Part shown: positions 7,652 to 16,417 of the stretch, piece after piece
Layout of the letters: every line of letters starts with the position of its first letter
How positions within the stretch are numbered: position 1 is the stretch's first letter
Assembly (NCBI GenBank): GCA_965228545.1
Contig: OZ245822.1
Location: forward strand, 2,666,001-2,730,000
Reading direction: 5' to 3'
Source of the DNA: HXMU1420-13 sp965228545
Lineage (GTDB): Bacteria > Bacteroidota > Rhodothermia > Balneolales > Balneolaceae
Length of the DNA stretch: 64,000 nucleotides
Program-made: the position numbers and the translations under genes
Notes under the pieces: model-generated
The model's input: the letters and a program-made list of their open reading frames with translations, nothing else
Database searches by the model: none
What the model was told of the DNA's origin: nothing

Positions 7652-8404
7652 ATGCAGAAAGTTTCCCAAAATGATATCGAATGGTTGCTACAATCGAAGG
7701 ATGAGTTCAATCCAAGTCGCCTTTCTGCATCCTCTAACGGTAAAAGTAGAACGGCATCTCCCAAAAAACGCCGAAGTATTGGATACTACCTTTCAGGGTT
7801 TCTATTTATGGCGGTTAGTTTGGTTATTCTTCCTTTCTTTATTTTGATCAGAACCGCAGTATACCTCAATATTTCTGAACAATGGAATGCCTGGGGCGCT
7901 TTATTGGGTGGAACCGGAGCGTGTATCGTATTTCTATCGCTACTTTTCTTTTTTGTATTTAGAAAAGTGAAGAACAAAAAGATGATGGCTAAACTCAGTG
8001 TTACGTCCGTATCTATGTTGGTTGGCGGATTTATCATTTATGGACTGCTTTACCTGAACAGTGTTAATGCCAAGTCGGATGAAATACGGGAAGTTTACCG
8101 CTCGCTACATCCCATCTTACGAGTAGCGGTAACAAGTACTACTTTAGCCGACAATGAATTAGTGATTACCGACATATCTCGCTCTCAAGATGATTATATT
8201 GCCATGGGACTTACACCTCGGCAAAGTTCCATGCATTATGTGCAACCCACCGGGTTTGTTCATGCGATCGATCTTCGAACCATTGGGCACTCTGAACTCA
8301 GAAATATTTCTCTCGAATGGGGATTAAAACTGATGGGTTTTAAGACGATAAGGCATGTGGGTACAGCCGATCATTTACATGTAGCGCTCCCAATGAGTGA
8401 TTAA
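7652..8404 (+). CDS. Membrane protein with a C-terminal M15-like peptidase domain (inferred)
   Basis: About 250 residues from the ATG at 7652; the longer frame begins with TTG at 7571 and its extra residues do not look like a protein N-terminus. After a Lys/Arg-rich cytoplasmic segment come three hydrophobic helices (roughly residues 45-65, 79-100 and 110-133). The last ~115 residues contain SSMHYVQPTGFVHAIDL, and TADHLHVALP near the C-terminus. This pattern recalls the His-x-Asp and final His ligands of M15 D-Ala-D-Ala/L,D-peptidases (SxHxxGxAxD ... HxH), with a wider spacing than usual. I therefore call a possible wall-peptide metallopeptidase, but the match is by eye. A terminator-like hairpin follows directly. 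Confidence 0.6.
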   Translation: MQKVSQNDIEWLLQSKDEFNPSRLSASSNGKSRTASPKKRRSIGYYLSGFLFMAVSLVILPFFILIRTAVYLNISEQWNAWGALLGGTGACIVFLSLLFFFVFRKVKNKKMMAKLSVTSVSMLVGGFIIYGLLYLNSVNAKSDEIREVYRSLHPILRVAVTSTTLADNELVITDISRSQDDYIAMGLTPRQSSMHYVQPTGFVHAIDLRTIGHSELRNISLEWGLKLMGFKTIRHVGTADHLHVALPMSD

Positions 8405-8425
8405 TAGAAAAAGCGCTTTTCTATT
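8403..8425 (+). terminator. Near-palindromic hairpin after the 7652-8404 gene
   Basis: AATAGAAAAAGCG pairs with CGCTTTTCTATT apart from one extra A, starting within the stop codon. It is followed by TGTTTATC. The core AAAAGCGCTTTT is repeated near 59782. Confidence 0.55.
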
Positions 8426-8491
8426 GTTTATCAGTTAGAATATCCCGACCATTGATTGCTCATTTTTTTTAAGTGTAATCAGTTCAGAATA

Positions 8492-9898
8492 ATGGCAAAA
8501 TATAATTTCTTCGAGCAGGTAAATAAGAATTTTGATAAGGCTGCTGCCTATACCAAATTTGATAAAGGTATTCTCAGCCAGATAAAAATGTGTAATACGG
8601 TATACCACGTATCTTTTCCATTGCGAAGAGATGACGGTTCGGTAGAGGTAATAGAGGGATGGCGTGTTGAGCACAGCCATCATAAAATGCCTACCAAGGG
8701 CGGAATTCGGTACAGCCATAAAGTGGATGAAGATGAAACTATGGCGTTGGCGGCATTAATGTCGTATAAATGTGCCTTGGTTGACGTTCCCTTTGGTGGC
8801 GCCAAAGGCGGTGTAAAAATCAGCACCCGTGCGTATTCTGAATCTGAATTAGAACGAATTACTCGTCGATATACCTTCGAGCTGGTTAAAAAAGGCTTTA
8901 TCGGGCCTGGTGTGGATGTGCCCGCACCCGATTACGGAACCGGAGCTCGAGAAATGGGCTGGATTTTGGATACTTATCGCCAAATGAAAGACGATTTGAA
9001 TGCAGAAGCTTGTGTAACGGGTAAACCGATTCAACAGGGTGGAATTCGCGGGCGTACCGAAGCTACCGGACGTGGAGTTTATTTTGGAATTCGCGAAGCG
9101 GTAAGCGTTAAAAAAGATATGGATGCTTTAGGAATGGAGCCGGGCATCGAGGGCAAAACTTTTTGTGTGCAAGGTCTTGGTAATGTGGGATATCATGCCT
9201 CAAAATACATGACCGAAGCGGGCGCAAAATTGATTGGAGTTGCTGAAATTGAAGGCGCTATTTACGATCCTGCCGGAATTGATCTGGAAGCTTTGATGAC
9301 CTACCGCAAAGAAACCGGAAGTATCATCGGGTTTGGAACAAGCAAAGAGCTTTCTGACAACGCCATGATCTTTGAAATGGAGTGCGACATCATGATTCCT
9401 GCTGCGCTCGAAAGCCAAATCACCGCAGAAAATGCCGATAAAGTTAAAGCGAAAATCATTGCCGAAGCGGCTAACGGACCGGTAACGGCCGATGCTCACG
9501 AAACCATGAAAAATCGTGGTGCATTAATCATTCCGGATACCTACTTAAATGCCGGTGGTGTAGTCGTTTCATATTTCGAGTGGTTGAAAGACATTCAGCA
9601 CGTGCGATATGGCCGAATGAACAAAAAATTCGATGAAGGTAGTTTACTTAAGATTGTTCGTGAGTTGGAAAGCATCTCCGGTAAAACTTATGATGCTGAA
9701 GATCTTCAACGTCTAACTTATGGTGCCGGTGAAGCAGACTTGGTAGATTCAGGACTCGAAGAAACCATGATCACGGCCTATCATCAAATAACCGATATTC
9801 GTGAGCAACATGACTTGAACGATTTGAGAACGGCTGCATTCATTAATGCCATTCAAAAGATTGGAATCATGTACGAGCAGATGGGTATTTTCCCATAA
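8492..9898 (+). CDS. gdhA: Glutamate dehydrogenase (Glu/Leu/Phe/Val dehydrogenase family)
   Basis: Interconverts glutamate and 2-oxoglutarate plus ammonia, linking nitrogen and carbon metabolism in the cytoplasm. The start is the ATG of MAKYNFFEQV; the frame extends 12 codons upstream only by a TTG. With 468 residues it has the substrate domain motifs KGGIRYSHKV (69-78), PFGGAKGGVK (100-109, with the catalytic Lys) and GPGVDVPAPDYGTG (138-151). The Rossmann motif FCVQGLGNVGYHAS lies near 224-237 and a C-terminal AAFINAIQKIG near the end. It is somewhat longer than the ~420-residue bacterial NAD type. Substrate is assigned as glutamate by overall pattern; leucine/phenylalanine enzymes are shorter. 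Monocistronic, ending at a strong bidirectional hairpin. Confidence 0.9.
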   Translation: MAKYNFFEQVNKNFDKAAAYTKFDKGILSQIKMCNTVYHVSFPLRRDDGSVEVIEGWRVEHSHHKMPTKGGIRYSHKVDEDETMALAALMSYKCALVDVPFGGAKGGVKISTRAYSESELERITRRYTFELVKKGFIGPGVDVPAPDYGTGAREMGWILDTYRQMKDDLNAEACVTGKPIQQGGIRGRTEATGRGVYFGIREAVSVKKDMDALGMEPGIEGKTFCVQGLGNVGYHASKYMTEAGAKLIGVAEIEGAIYDPAGIDLEALMTYRKETGSIIGFGTSKELSDNAMIFEMECDIMIPAALESQITAENADKVKAKIIAEAANGPVTADAHETMKNRGALIIPDTYLNAGGVVVSYFEWLKDIQHVRYGRMNKKFDEGSLLKIVRELESISGKTYDAEDLQRLTYGAGEADLVDSGLEETMITAYHQITDIREQHDLNDLRTAAFINAIQKIGIMYEQMGIFP

Positions 9899-9912
9899 TT
9901 GGTTATTGGAAA

Positions 9913-9958
9913 TTGGTTAATGGTTATTTAGTATTTTCAACTAATAACCATTAACCAA
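9913..9958. terminator. Long bidirectional hairpin between gdhA and doxX
   Basis: The left arm (9913-9932, TTGGTTAATGGTTATTTAGT) pairs with the right arm (9940-9958, ACTAATAACCATTAACCAA) over 19 base pairs with one bulged T around a 7-base loop. It sits between convergent stops (9898 and 9962). A further copy of GGTTATTGG just upstream suggests it is also a mobile palindromic repeat. Confidence 0.8.
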
Positions 9959-9961
9959 TAA

Positions 9962-10417
9962 CTACTGTGCCACCAACTTCCCGCCTCTAACGGTAGCACC
10001 TAAAGCGAGTGCTGAACCAATCAATACCAAATTCTTAACAATGTATTGACCTTCGAGGGTTAGTCCGAACGGGAACTGCGTCCATACAACATCCGGTAGT
10101 AGAACAATGGGCAAGGCGGTGCCGGGCATCTGCAGGAATAAAAGTAGTAGCGTTATTCGCATGAACTTACCGGCGATGAGTCCAATTCCAATCAGCACTT
10201 CCCAAGTTGCTAAAACCGGAATAAATAAATCTGGGTCCACGAAATAAACGGTATTTCTAACCAGTTCTTCGGCAGGACTCAATCCCGGAAAGAATTTCAA
10301 GGCTCCAAACCATAGGAATATTACGCCCAATCCCACGCGCATAATTAATAACGCATTGTTGGCCATCCACTGAGTGATGGCAACATCCACTTGCTCAAAT
10401 CTCTTCTCTAACAACAT
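9962..10417 (-). CDS. DoxX-like membrane protein
   Basis: A 151-residue protein with four predicted membrane helices (about residues 20-40, 65-85, 88-106 and 125-145). It carries the DoxX-type features LLIMRVGLGVIFLWFGALKFFPGLS and VLATWEVLIGIGLIAGKF. The family is linked to oxidoreductase complexes and oxidative-stress systems, but no biochemical function can be assigned here. Monocistronic; start is the first ATG, preceded by an AT-rich gap shared with the divergent hydrolase gene. Confidence 0.8.
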   Translation of the reverse strand: MLLEKRFEQVDVAITQWMANNALLIMRVGLGVIFLWFGALKFFPGLSPAEELVRNTVYFVDPDLFIPVLATWEVLIGIGLIAGKFMRITLLLLFLQMPGTALPIVLLPDVVWTQFPFGLTLEGQYIVKNLVLIGSALALGATVRGGKLVAQ

Positions 10418-10547
10418 AGTGATACCTCTTAAACCTTAATCCGATCTAAAACTAGATGCATTTTGTGAAGTTTTAATGAAGAATCCGTTTAGAAGAAGCA
10501 TCAGAAATTGGTTTCGAGTAAATTATCAACAAACACACAAAGCCCAC

Positions 10548-11579
10548 ATGAGATATTTTATCACCTGTATTCTGTTGGTACTTTATACCTCTACTACTTT
10601 GGCACAATCTCAAAACTGCCTTGAAAGAGGTTCTGAAGCACATTTTAGCTTCACTAAAGATTCTATTTCTATTCCAATAGAAGAAGGGATTCTTCATGCA
10701 ACTCTCTATCAACCCGAGGGTGAGGGACCGTTTCCCGCTGCTATTGCTATGCATGGCGGAGGGAACAATTATGAACGTTTGATGAATGTGCCTCTTTATT
10801 TCGCCGGAAGAGCCGCCGGTTGTGGGGTTGTAACTTTGATTTACGATAAGCGAGGAACAGGCCGTTCGATCTTAGATTACTCAAGCGCCGATTTCAATGA
10901 TTTTGTCTCTGATGCTTCCGCAGCCATAGATTACCTGAACAGTCATTCTAAAGTAGATACGAATCACATTGCGGCTTTTGGGGTGAGTCAAGGCGGGCGA
11001 CTTGTTGGCGTTCTTGCAGCGCGAAATCCCAAAGTGGATATGATTGCAAATGTATCCGGCCCGATTAATTCGGTAATTATGACTCGAAAATTTTCAACCT
11101 TAAATGGGATTCGTGGTTCAAATGCATCTGAAGAATTATTGAACAGAATTACTCCCTTTTGGGAGCGTCATTTTGATTTGCTTGAGGCTGGCGATAATGA
11201 AGGATTATCAGCACTTGATGAAGAAATTACCGATCTACGAAATGAGTACAATCCCAATTGGCTGCCACCTCTTTCCGTTGAGGTTGGCAATCACCCCATC
11301 GAAAATTCTTATGGTATGAATTTCTTTGATGAGTACGCTACGGTAAATATTCCTTGGATCAACATTTATGGCGAAGATGACCGTGCTGTTGATGCCAAAA
11401 CGAGTATTCAAAATCTGGAATGGATTCGATCGCAATCCGGAACTTCAAAGATGGAAATTATCCTGCTTCCAAACAGTACGCATGGCTTATATGATACTGT
11501 AGAACAGAAACAGTATCCGTTCGACGATGAGGTGGTCAAATGGATATTATCGAACTTAAAGAACCGGTCAGACGGGTAA
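10548..11579 (+). CDS. Secreted alpha/beta hydrolase (prolyl-oligopeptidase/dienelactone-hydrolase-like)
   Basis: The ATG at 10548 gives a signal peptide (MRYFITCILLVLYTSTTLAQ) and is preferred to the in-frame ATG 24 codons upstream, whose extra residues are polar and basic. The mature ~320 residues form one alpha/beta-hydrolase domain: oxyanion region AIAMHGGGNNYERL, the serine elbow GVSQGGRL, an acid residue in YGEDDRAVDAKTS and the catalytic His in STHGLYD. A helical lid-like insertion lies between the elbow and the acid residue. It probably cleaves an ester or peptide in the periplasm; the substrate is unknown. Transcribed divergently from doxX. Confidence 0.85.
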   Translation: MRYFITCILLVLYTSTTLAQSQNCLERGSEAHFSFTKDSISIPIEEGILHATLYQPEGEGPFPAAIAMHGGGNNYERLMNVPLYFAGRAAGCGVVTLIYDKRGTGRSILDYSSADFNDFVSDASAAIDYLNSHSKVDTNHIAAFGVSQGGRLVGVLAARNPKVDMIANVSGPINSVIMTRKFSTLNGIRGSNASEELLNRITPFWERHFDLLEAGDNEGLSALDEEITDLRNEYNPNWLPPLSVEVGNHPIENSYGMNFFDEYATVNIPWINIYGEDDRAVDAKTSIQNLEWIRSQSGTSKMEIILLPNSTHGLYDTVEQKQYPFDDEVVKWILSNLKNRSDG

Positions 11580-11606
11580 TCCGTCAGATCATGTCATAAA
11601 TATATC

Positions 11607-12710
11607 TTAGCTTTTAAACGAAATCTGCACTTTTGGCTTCGCTTCTGCTTCTCGCAAACTCAGTTGTTGTTGCATATTTGAAGTTACCGTGAAGAAAGCG
11701 TGCGCTGCATTCGATTGTTCATCGGCAATCACAATCGGTTTCCCGTTATCGCCGGCCTCGCGAATAGGTTGCTCAATGGGGATTTCACCTAAAACGGGTA
11801 CTGCTAATTCTTCCGCAAGTCGGGTTGCTCCGCCTTCGCCAAATATGTGATACTTTTTTTCGGGCATGTCGGGTGGAGTGAAATACGCCATATTTTCGAT
11901 CACGCCTAGCACCGGTACTTTCACTTTCTGGAACATAGCTACTCCTTTTCGCACATCATCCAACGCAACGGTTTGAGGAGTAGAAACGATAACGGCTCCA
12001 CTTAGCGGAATGGTTTGCACAATGGTTAGTTGGATATCGCCCGTTCCGGGAGGCAGATCCAGAATCATATAATCCAATTCACCCCACTCCACATCTTTCA
12101 TAAATTGTTGAATAGCGCTGGTAGCCATAGGTCCGCGCCAAACCATAGCTTGGTTTACATCTACCAAAAAGCCCATACTCACCATTTTGATGCCATACTT
12201 TTCGAGCGGAATCAATTTTTTTTGTGTGGTGATGTTTGGCCGTTCAAATAAATCGAACATGGTTGGAATGCTCGGACCATAAATATCCGTGTCCATCAAA
12301 CCAACAGAAGCTCCTGTACGAGCTAACGACGCTGCAAGATTTACCGCAACAGTAGATTTACCAACGCCACCTTTACCGGATGCAACAGCTATAATATTTT
12401 TAACGCCCGAAAGAGGTTGAGCTGGAGGAGCGGTTTTCTGAGGCGCTTCTTGTCGCTTAGAGACATTTATTCCCACCTGAATATCAACCACGGCTTCACG
12501 ATCAATAAACTTATGTACTGCCCCTTCGCAACGTTGCTTAAGCTCACTTGCTAAGGCATCATTTTGTGCAGGCATTTCCAGCGTAAATGAAATGTATTTA
12601 TCCTGCACAATCAGATCCTGAATCATATCCAGAGATATTAAATCTTGCTTTGCTTCGGGGTGCAGAACGTGTGCTAAGGCCGTTTTTACTTGTTCTTTGT
12701 TGATGGACAT
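11607..12710 (-). CDS. mrp: Mrp/NBP35-type iron-sulfur carrier ATPase with N-terminal MIP18 (DUF59) domain
   Basis: P-loop ATPase that acts as a scaffold or carrier of Fe-S clusters in the cytoplasm. Residues 1-80 form the MIP18/DUF59 domain, a Pro-rich linker follows, and residues 105-345 are the deviant-Walker ATPase: SGKGGVGKST (111-120), DTDIYGPSIPTMF, MVWRGPMATSAIQQF and DYMILDLPPGTGD. The usual CPxC cysteine pair after ENM is absent; the segment reads ENMAYFTPPDMPEKKYHIFG, the Bacteroidota variant as I remember it. Monocistronic, with a repeat-rich upstream region that also serves the flavin reductase gene. Confidence 0.93.
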   Translation of the reverse strand: MSINKEQVKTALAHVLHPEAKQDLISLDMIQDLIVQDKYISFTLEMPAQNDALASELKQRCEGAVHKFIDREAVVDIQVGINVSKRQEAPQKTAPPAQPLSGVKNIIAVASGKGGVGKSTVAVNLAASLARTGASVGLMDTDIYGPSIPTMFDLFERPNITTQKKLIPLEKYGIKMVSMGFLVDVNQAMVWRGPMATSAIQQFMKDVEWGELDYMILDLPPGTGDIQLTIVQTIPLSGAVIVSTPQTVALDDVRKGVAMFQKVKVPVLGVIENMAYFTPPDMPEKKYHIFGEGGATRLAEELAVPVLGEIPIEQPIREAGDNGKPIVIADEQSNAAHAFFTVTSNMQQQLSLREAEAKPKVQISFKS

Positions 12711-12796
12711 CTAACTAATTACTTCTTGAATTTTTTGAATTGGGATAAGATAAGGAGAAAGAAAGAGACTAACGAAGAATGAACGGTACGAACATT

Positions 12797-12890
12797 GAAC
12801 ATTGAACAGGTTGAACTTTGAACTTTGAACTTTGAAAAAGGAATAAATTAGGAATATGCGATTGTGTGAATTACGAGTTACGAATTGGGG
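12797..12890. repeat. Direct repeat copy 1 (about 94 bases)
   Basis: Starts GAACATTGAACAGGTTGAAC, continues through three copies of AACTTTG, GGAATAAATTAGG and ATATGCGATTGTGTGA, and ends ACGAGTTACGAATTGGGG. It is nearly identical to 13072-13158 except for one extra 7-base AACTTTG unit and a few changes at the 3' end. It lies upstream of mrp in a 467-base gap with no gene. Confidence 0.9.
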
Positions 12891-13071
12891 GGTAAATCAA
12901 TGTCATGATAATGAAATCGTCGCATCGATTTGTGTTGTGATTAAGCTAACACATGATAATTGGCACGAATTAGGGCTAACTAATATGTCAGTAACCATAA
13001 CAACGAGTCCTCCTACTTGTTAAGGATGAGACAGAGGAGGTCGATTAAGGGCTAGGGTGTATGAACAAATC

Positions 13072-13158
13072 GAACATTGAACAGGTTGAACTTTGAACTT
13101 TGAAAAAGGAATAAATTAGGAATATGCGATTGTGTGATGTACGAGTTACGAAGTGGGA
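13072..13158. repeat. Direct repeat copy 2 (about 87 bases)
   Basis: Same sequence as copy 1 with two rather than three AACTTTG units and GTGATGTACGAGTTACGAAG at the end. The 180 bases between the copies contain no gene or obvious structure. A third, looser relative (AACTTTGAACAGTTGAACATTGAAC then ACGAATTACGA) begins near 36895. Confidence 0.9.
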
Positions 13159-13177
13159 GCAAAATGAATAAAGTAGC

Positions 13178-13813
13178 TCATAAAATTGAGCAAACTTCCT
13201 CATCCGGTTTAGCATAACTGAAGCGATCGAGAATCTTTGGCAACGCATACCCATCCAAACCTGTCGCCGAAACGGTTCCCGCTTGTTCCAGATTGATGAA
13301 TCCATCTTCACTTACTAAATCTTCCGGCAAATAAATGTGCTCCATTGCGCCGATGATAAATCGGCAATCGTTTTCCTTTAGGTAATACTCATTCACATAT
13401 CGGCACCCAATTTTGATCACGCTTTCTGCAACGTACGGCGCTTCAAAATCATCTCGATATTCCTCTTTGAGTCCGGTTTGTTCAAATTCGGAAACACCGG
13501 CCGGATATTTGGCTGAAGTCTGATGAGCTTTGCGGATCATATCAGCACTTACGTGATTTACTGTAAACAAACCGGTTTCTTTCAGATTATCGAAGGTATT
13601 GCGCATTACGGTATGCGGGCGCAGCACAAAACCGAGTAAAGGAGGATTGCTTCCCAAATGAGTAACCGAGCTGAAAATGGCTAAATTCGTTTTGCCATCG
13701 GGAGAAATGGTGCCAATTAAATTACTGGATTTATACCCCGTAACAGAATTGATAAAATGCGCTCTTGCCCGCGAAGGCATCTCTTTGATGGCAGATTTTG
13801 AGTAGTGTTTCAT
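13178..13813 (-). CDS. Flavin reductase-like (FMN-binding split-barrel) protein
   Basis: The 211-residue protein belongs to the flavin reductase-like split-barrel superfamily: residues 20-70 read YKSSNLIGTISPDGKTNLAI then FSSVTHLGSNPPLLGFVLRP, the FMN-contacting strand pattern. ETGLFTVNHVSADMIRKAHQ is the adjoining helix, and FIIGAMEHIYLPEDL is the family's late strand. It should bind FMN and use NAD(P)H, supplying reduced flavin or acting on a small substrate that is not known. Monocistronic. It resembles the 61886-62785 protein in fold only, being much shorter. Confidence 0.85.
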   Translation of the reverse strand: MKHYSKSAIKEMPSRARAHFINSVTGYKSSNLIGTISPDGKTNLAIFSSVTHLGSNPPLLGFVLRPHTVMRNTFDNLKETGLFTVNHVSADMIRKAHQTSAKYPAGVSEFEQTGLKEEYRDDFEAPYVAESVIKIGCRYVNEYYLKENDCRFIIGAMEHIYLPEDLVSEDGFINLEQAGTVSATGLDGYALPKILDRFSYAKPDEEVCSIL

Positions 13814-13971
13814 TACCTGATTTTTTCCGACTAACCACTCTTGCTTAGATTTAATTCTGATAATAGATGAATATTTATTATTTAGTACTAGCTAACTGTA
13901 AATCCAACCAAAGCGCCTATTTTAAACTACTACCATATTTCTATCTAACACTAAAATGGTACAGGTACGTC

Positions 13972-14484
13972 ATGAAAAAAATAGTTGCACTTCTTATCTC
14001 TTTGATTGCGGTAATTTCAGTTAGCACGCACACGATTGCACAACAGAAATTTCTTTTTAATTCAACCTACGTTGTAAACGAATCCTCAGATATTGAATTA
14101 TTAAAATCAATTAGATTACTTTTTAACGATTTGATGATTCTAAACGGGGCTGAGTTAAGCGAAAAAGAACACACACTGTTTTTGCTTAATATTTCACAAA
14201 TAATTGGTGATGAATATTACGCCATCTCAATTACTAGCTTGCATTCACTTCCTGAAAGTATTATCCAAAGTGGAAAAAATGGACAGGTGTTCTACACAAA
14301 TTTAAGTGATGAAACACTTACTATACTAACCGAAGAGCAAGCGCAGGTTAGAGAGTTTATGTCAGAAAATTATATTCGTCAGTTTTATTCTATTTTGGAT
14401 AGCAGAATGTTAGTTGTAACCCGAAAAACTATAGAAAGCGAACTTGAAATATTTGTGAAAGAATACTTTTTGAAATGGGAGTAA
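13972..14484 (+). CDS. Exported protein of unknown function
   Basis: The ATG at 13972 gives MKKIVALLISLIAVISVS with cleavage near ...TIAQ (residue 23); an in-frame upstream ATG exists at 13867 but its extra 35 residues look non-coding. The mature ~147 residues have no motif I recognise: mixed alpha/beta, two mid-length helices (IELLKSIRLLFNDLM; QVREFMSENYIRQFYSI) and no cysteine. It is a single gene transcribed away from the flavin reductase gene and 94 bases upstream of gcvT on the same strand. Possibly a lineage-specific periplasmic protein. Confidence 0.65.
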   Translation: MKKIVALLISLIAVISVSTHTIAQQKFLFNSTYVVNESSDIELLKSIRLLFNDLMILNGAELSEKEHTLFLLNISQIIGDEYYAISITSLHSLPESIIQSGKNGQVFYTNLSDETLTILTEEQAQVREFMSENYIRQFYSILDSRMLVVTRKTIESELEIFVKEYFLKWE

Positions 14485-14577
14485 GTAAGTTAAACTGATT
14501 TCGAAAGTTCTCATCTCGTTAGTTGAAAATTCACTAACTTCGCCTTGCACCATCATCACATTTTTTTAGAAAGGTAC

Positions 14578-15672
14578 ATGCTTAAAAGAACGCCGTTTTT
14601 TGACCTCCATACCAAAGCAGGAGGCAAAATTGTAGAGTTTGCCGGATTCGAAATGCCGGTTCAATATAAAGGGATTAAAATTGAACACGCCGCTGTACGC
14701 CATGCCGTTGGGGTATTCGACGTTTCGCACATGGGCGAGTTTTTTGTTTCGGGAGAAAAAGCGCTCGAGCTCATCCAAAAAGTGACAGTAAACGACGCTT
14801 CAAAACTTTTCCCGGGAAAAGCACAGTATTCGTGCATGTGTTATGCCGATGGCGGTATCGTGGACGACTTAATCGTTTACATGCTGGCCAATAACGAATA
14901 TATGCTGGTGGTTAATGGCGCCAATGTGGATAAAGATTTTGCATGGATTCAATCCCAAAATACGATGGACGCAAAACTTGTAAACCGATCCGACGATTAT
15001 GCATTGTTGGCGGTTCAAGGCCCCAAAGCAATGGAAGTTTTGCAAAAACTCACGGATGTAAATCTCGCAGAAATCGGTTTCTATAGTTTTAAAACCGGTG
15101 AACTGGCAGGAATACCAATGATCATTTCTGCAACGGGATATACCGGCGAACCCGGCTTCGAATTATACTTCGAGCATGCAAATATTGATGAAACTGCAGT
15201 TTGGAACGCTATTTTTGATGCCGGTGAAGAATTTGGTATCGAGCCGTGCGGACTTGGAGCTCGCGATACCCTTCGCCTTGAAATGGGATTTGCATTGTAT
15301 GGCAACGACATCACACAAAGCACACACCCATTGGAATCTCGCTTAGGCTGGATTACTAAGTTTGATAAAGGCGATTTTGTAGGAAAAGAAACCTTATTAG
15401 CCAAAAAGGAAGCCGGTTTAAAACGTCGCCTTGTTGGTTTTGTAATGGAAGATCAGCGCTCTATTCCACGCAATGGATATACTATCACCGATGCCGAAGG
15501 TAATGAAATCGGATTTGTTACAAGTGGAACAATGTCTATTACTTTGGGTAAGGGAATTGGGATGGGATTTGTGTCGACCGATCACGCCGCAGATGGAAAC
15601 TCCATCCATGTAGCCATTCGAAAAAAATCTGCAACTGCTACCGTTGCTAAGCCTCCTTTTATCAGTAAATAA
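14578..15672 (+). CDS. gcvT: Glycine cleavage system T-protein (aminomethyltransferase)
   Basis: Transfers the aminomethyl carbon from lipoylated H-protein to tetrahydrofolate, releasing ammonia. The 364 residues show standard family blocks: TPFFDLHTKAGGKIVEFAGF at the N-terminus, GVFDVSHMGEF near 50, VTVNDASKLFPGKAQYSCM near 75, GGIVDDLIVY (folate-site Asp) near 97, ISATGYTGEPGFELY near 185, and PCGLGARDTLRLEMGFALYG near 230. The start is the ATG after AGAAAGG; an upstream TTG frame was rejected. It is the first gene of a five-gene forward cluster with 7 bases to comB. The P and H proteins are not in the window. I saw no glycine riboswitch upstream. Confidence 0.96.
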   Translation: MLKRTPFFDLHTKAGGKIVEFAGFEMPVQYKGIKIEHAAVRHAVGVFDVSHMGEFFVSGEKALELIQKVTVNDASKLFPGKAQYSCMCYADGGIVDDLIVYMLANNEYMLVVNGANVDKDFAWIQSQNTMDAKLVNRSDDYALLAVQGPKAMEVLQKLTDVNLAEIGFYSFKTGELAGIPMIISATGYTGEPGFELYFEHANIDETAVWNAIFDAGEEFGIEPCGLGARDTLRLEMGFALYGNDITQSTHPLESRLGWITKFDKGDFVGKETLLAKKEAGLKRRLVGFVMEDQRSIPRNGYTITDAEGNEIGFVTSGTMSITLGKGIGMGFVSTDHAADGNSIHVAIRKKSATATVAKPPFISK

Positions 15673-15679
15673 CTCACTC

Positions 15680-16417
15680 ATGCCAGAATCTAATTACATC
15701 GACGTATTTTTTTCGGTTCAAGCTTTTCAAGAGGAAGATTTACGTGGAAAAAGCGCGGTTATTATAGATATACTCCGGGCTACTTCTTCGATTACAACCG
15801 CAATTCATAACGGTGCAAAAAAAGTAATTCCCGTTGAGGATATGAGCGATGCCGTTAAAATTGCACACACCATGGATGCCAACGACTATCTTTTGTGTGG
15901 CGAAAAAAATGGTTCTAAAATCGAAGGCTATCACTTAGGGAATTCACCGCAGGAATACACCAAAGAAACTATCGCTGATAAGACGCTTATTTTCAACACT
16001 ACCAATGGCACCAAAGCGATAAAAAAAGCCGGGCTGGCAAATCGCATTTATATCGGCTCGTTTCTAAATCAACAGAATATTCTGAATGCGCTGAAAGAAC
16101 ACGACGATGAGGTAGTATTAATTTGCTCAGGTTGGCGTGGACGATTAGCCCTTGAAGATACGCTTTTTGCAGGCTCGCTACTTTATCATATGTTTGGGGG
16201 AACATTACCCGAAAAAACGAAAGACGGCGCCAAAGTAGCATTCGGGCTGTATGAAAAATTTAAAGATCAGATTCAGGAAACCATTGGCAGCAGCGATCAT
16301 GCGTATCGCCTGCGAAACCTCGTTCCCGAAAACGACATAGAATTTTGTTGCAATCTCAATGCATTCGATGTGTTGCCCGGTATGCGCGATGGTCTCATCA
16401 CCAATTTAAATGGCTAA
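15680..16417 (+). CDS. comB: 2-phosphosulfolactate phosphatase (ComB family)
   Basis: The 245-residue protein matches the ComB family: IDVFFSVQAF near residue 5, then AVIIDILRATSSITTAIHNG (the metal/phosphate-binding Asp-Arg region), LLCGEKNGSKIEGYHLGNSP, LIFNTTNGTKAI, IYIGSFLNQQNI and VLICSGWRGRLALEDTLFAG. The founding enzyme removes phosphate from 2-phosphosulfolactate in coenzyme M synthesis. Many bacteria without that pathway carry homologues whose substrate is not settled, so the specific reaction is inferred. Start is the ATG 7 bases after the gcvT stop. Its last 8 bases overlap ftsK (ATGGCTAA), implying translational coupling. Confidence 0.9.
   Translation: MPESNYIDVFFSVQAFQEEDLRGKSAVIIDILRATSSITTAIHNGAKKVIPVEDMSDAVKIAHTMDANDYLLCGEKNGSKIEGYHLGNSPQEYTKETIADKTLIFNTTNGTKAIKKAGLANRIYIGSFLNQQNILNALKEHDDEVVLICSGWRGRLALEDTLFAGSLLYHMFGGTLPEKTKDGAKVAFGLYEKFKDQIQETIGSSDHAYRLRNLVPENDIEFCCNLNAFDVLPGMRDGLITNLNG

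Noticed and set aside
14484..14577. Glycine riboswitch upstream of gcvT
   Set aside because: The 94-base spacer is too short and lacks the conserved aptamer cores.
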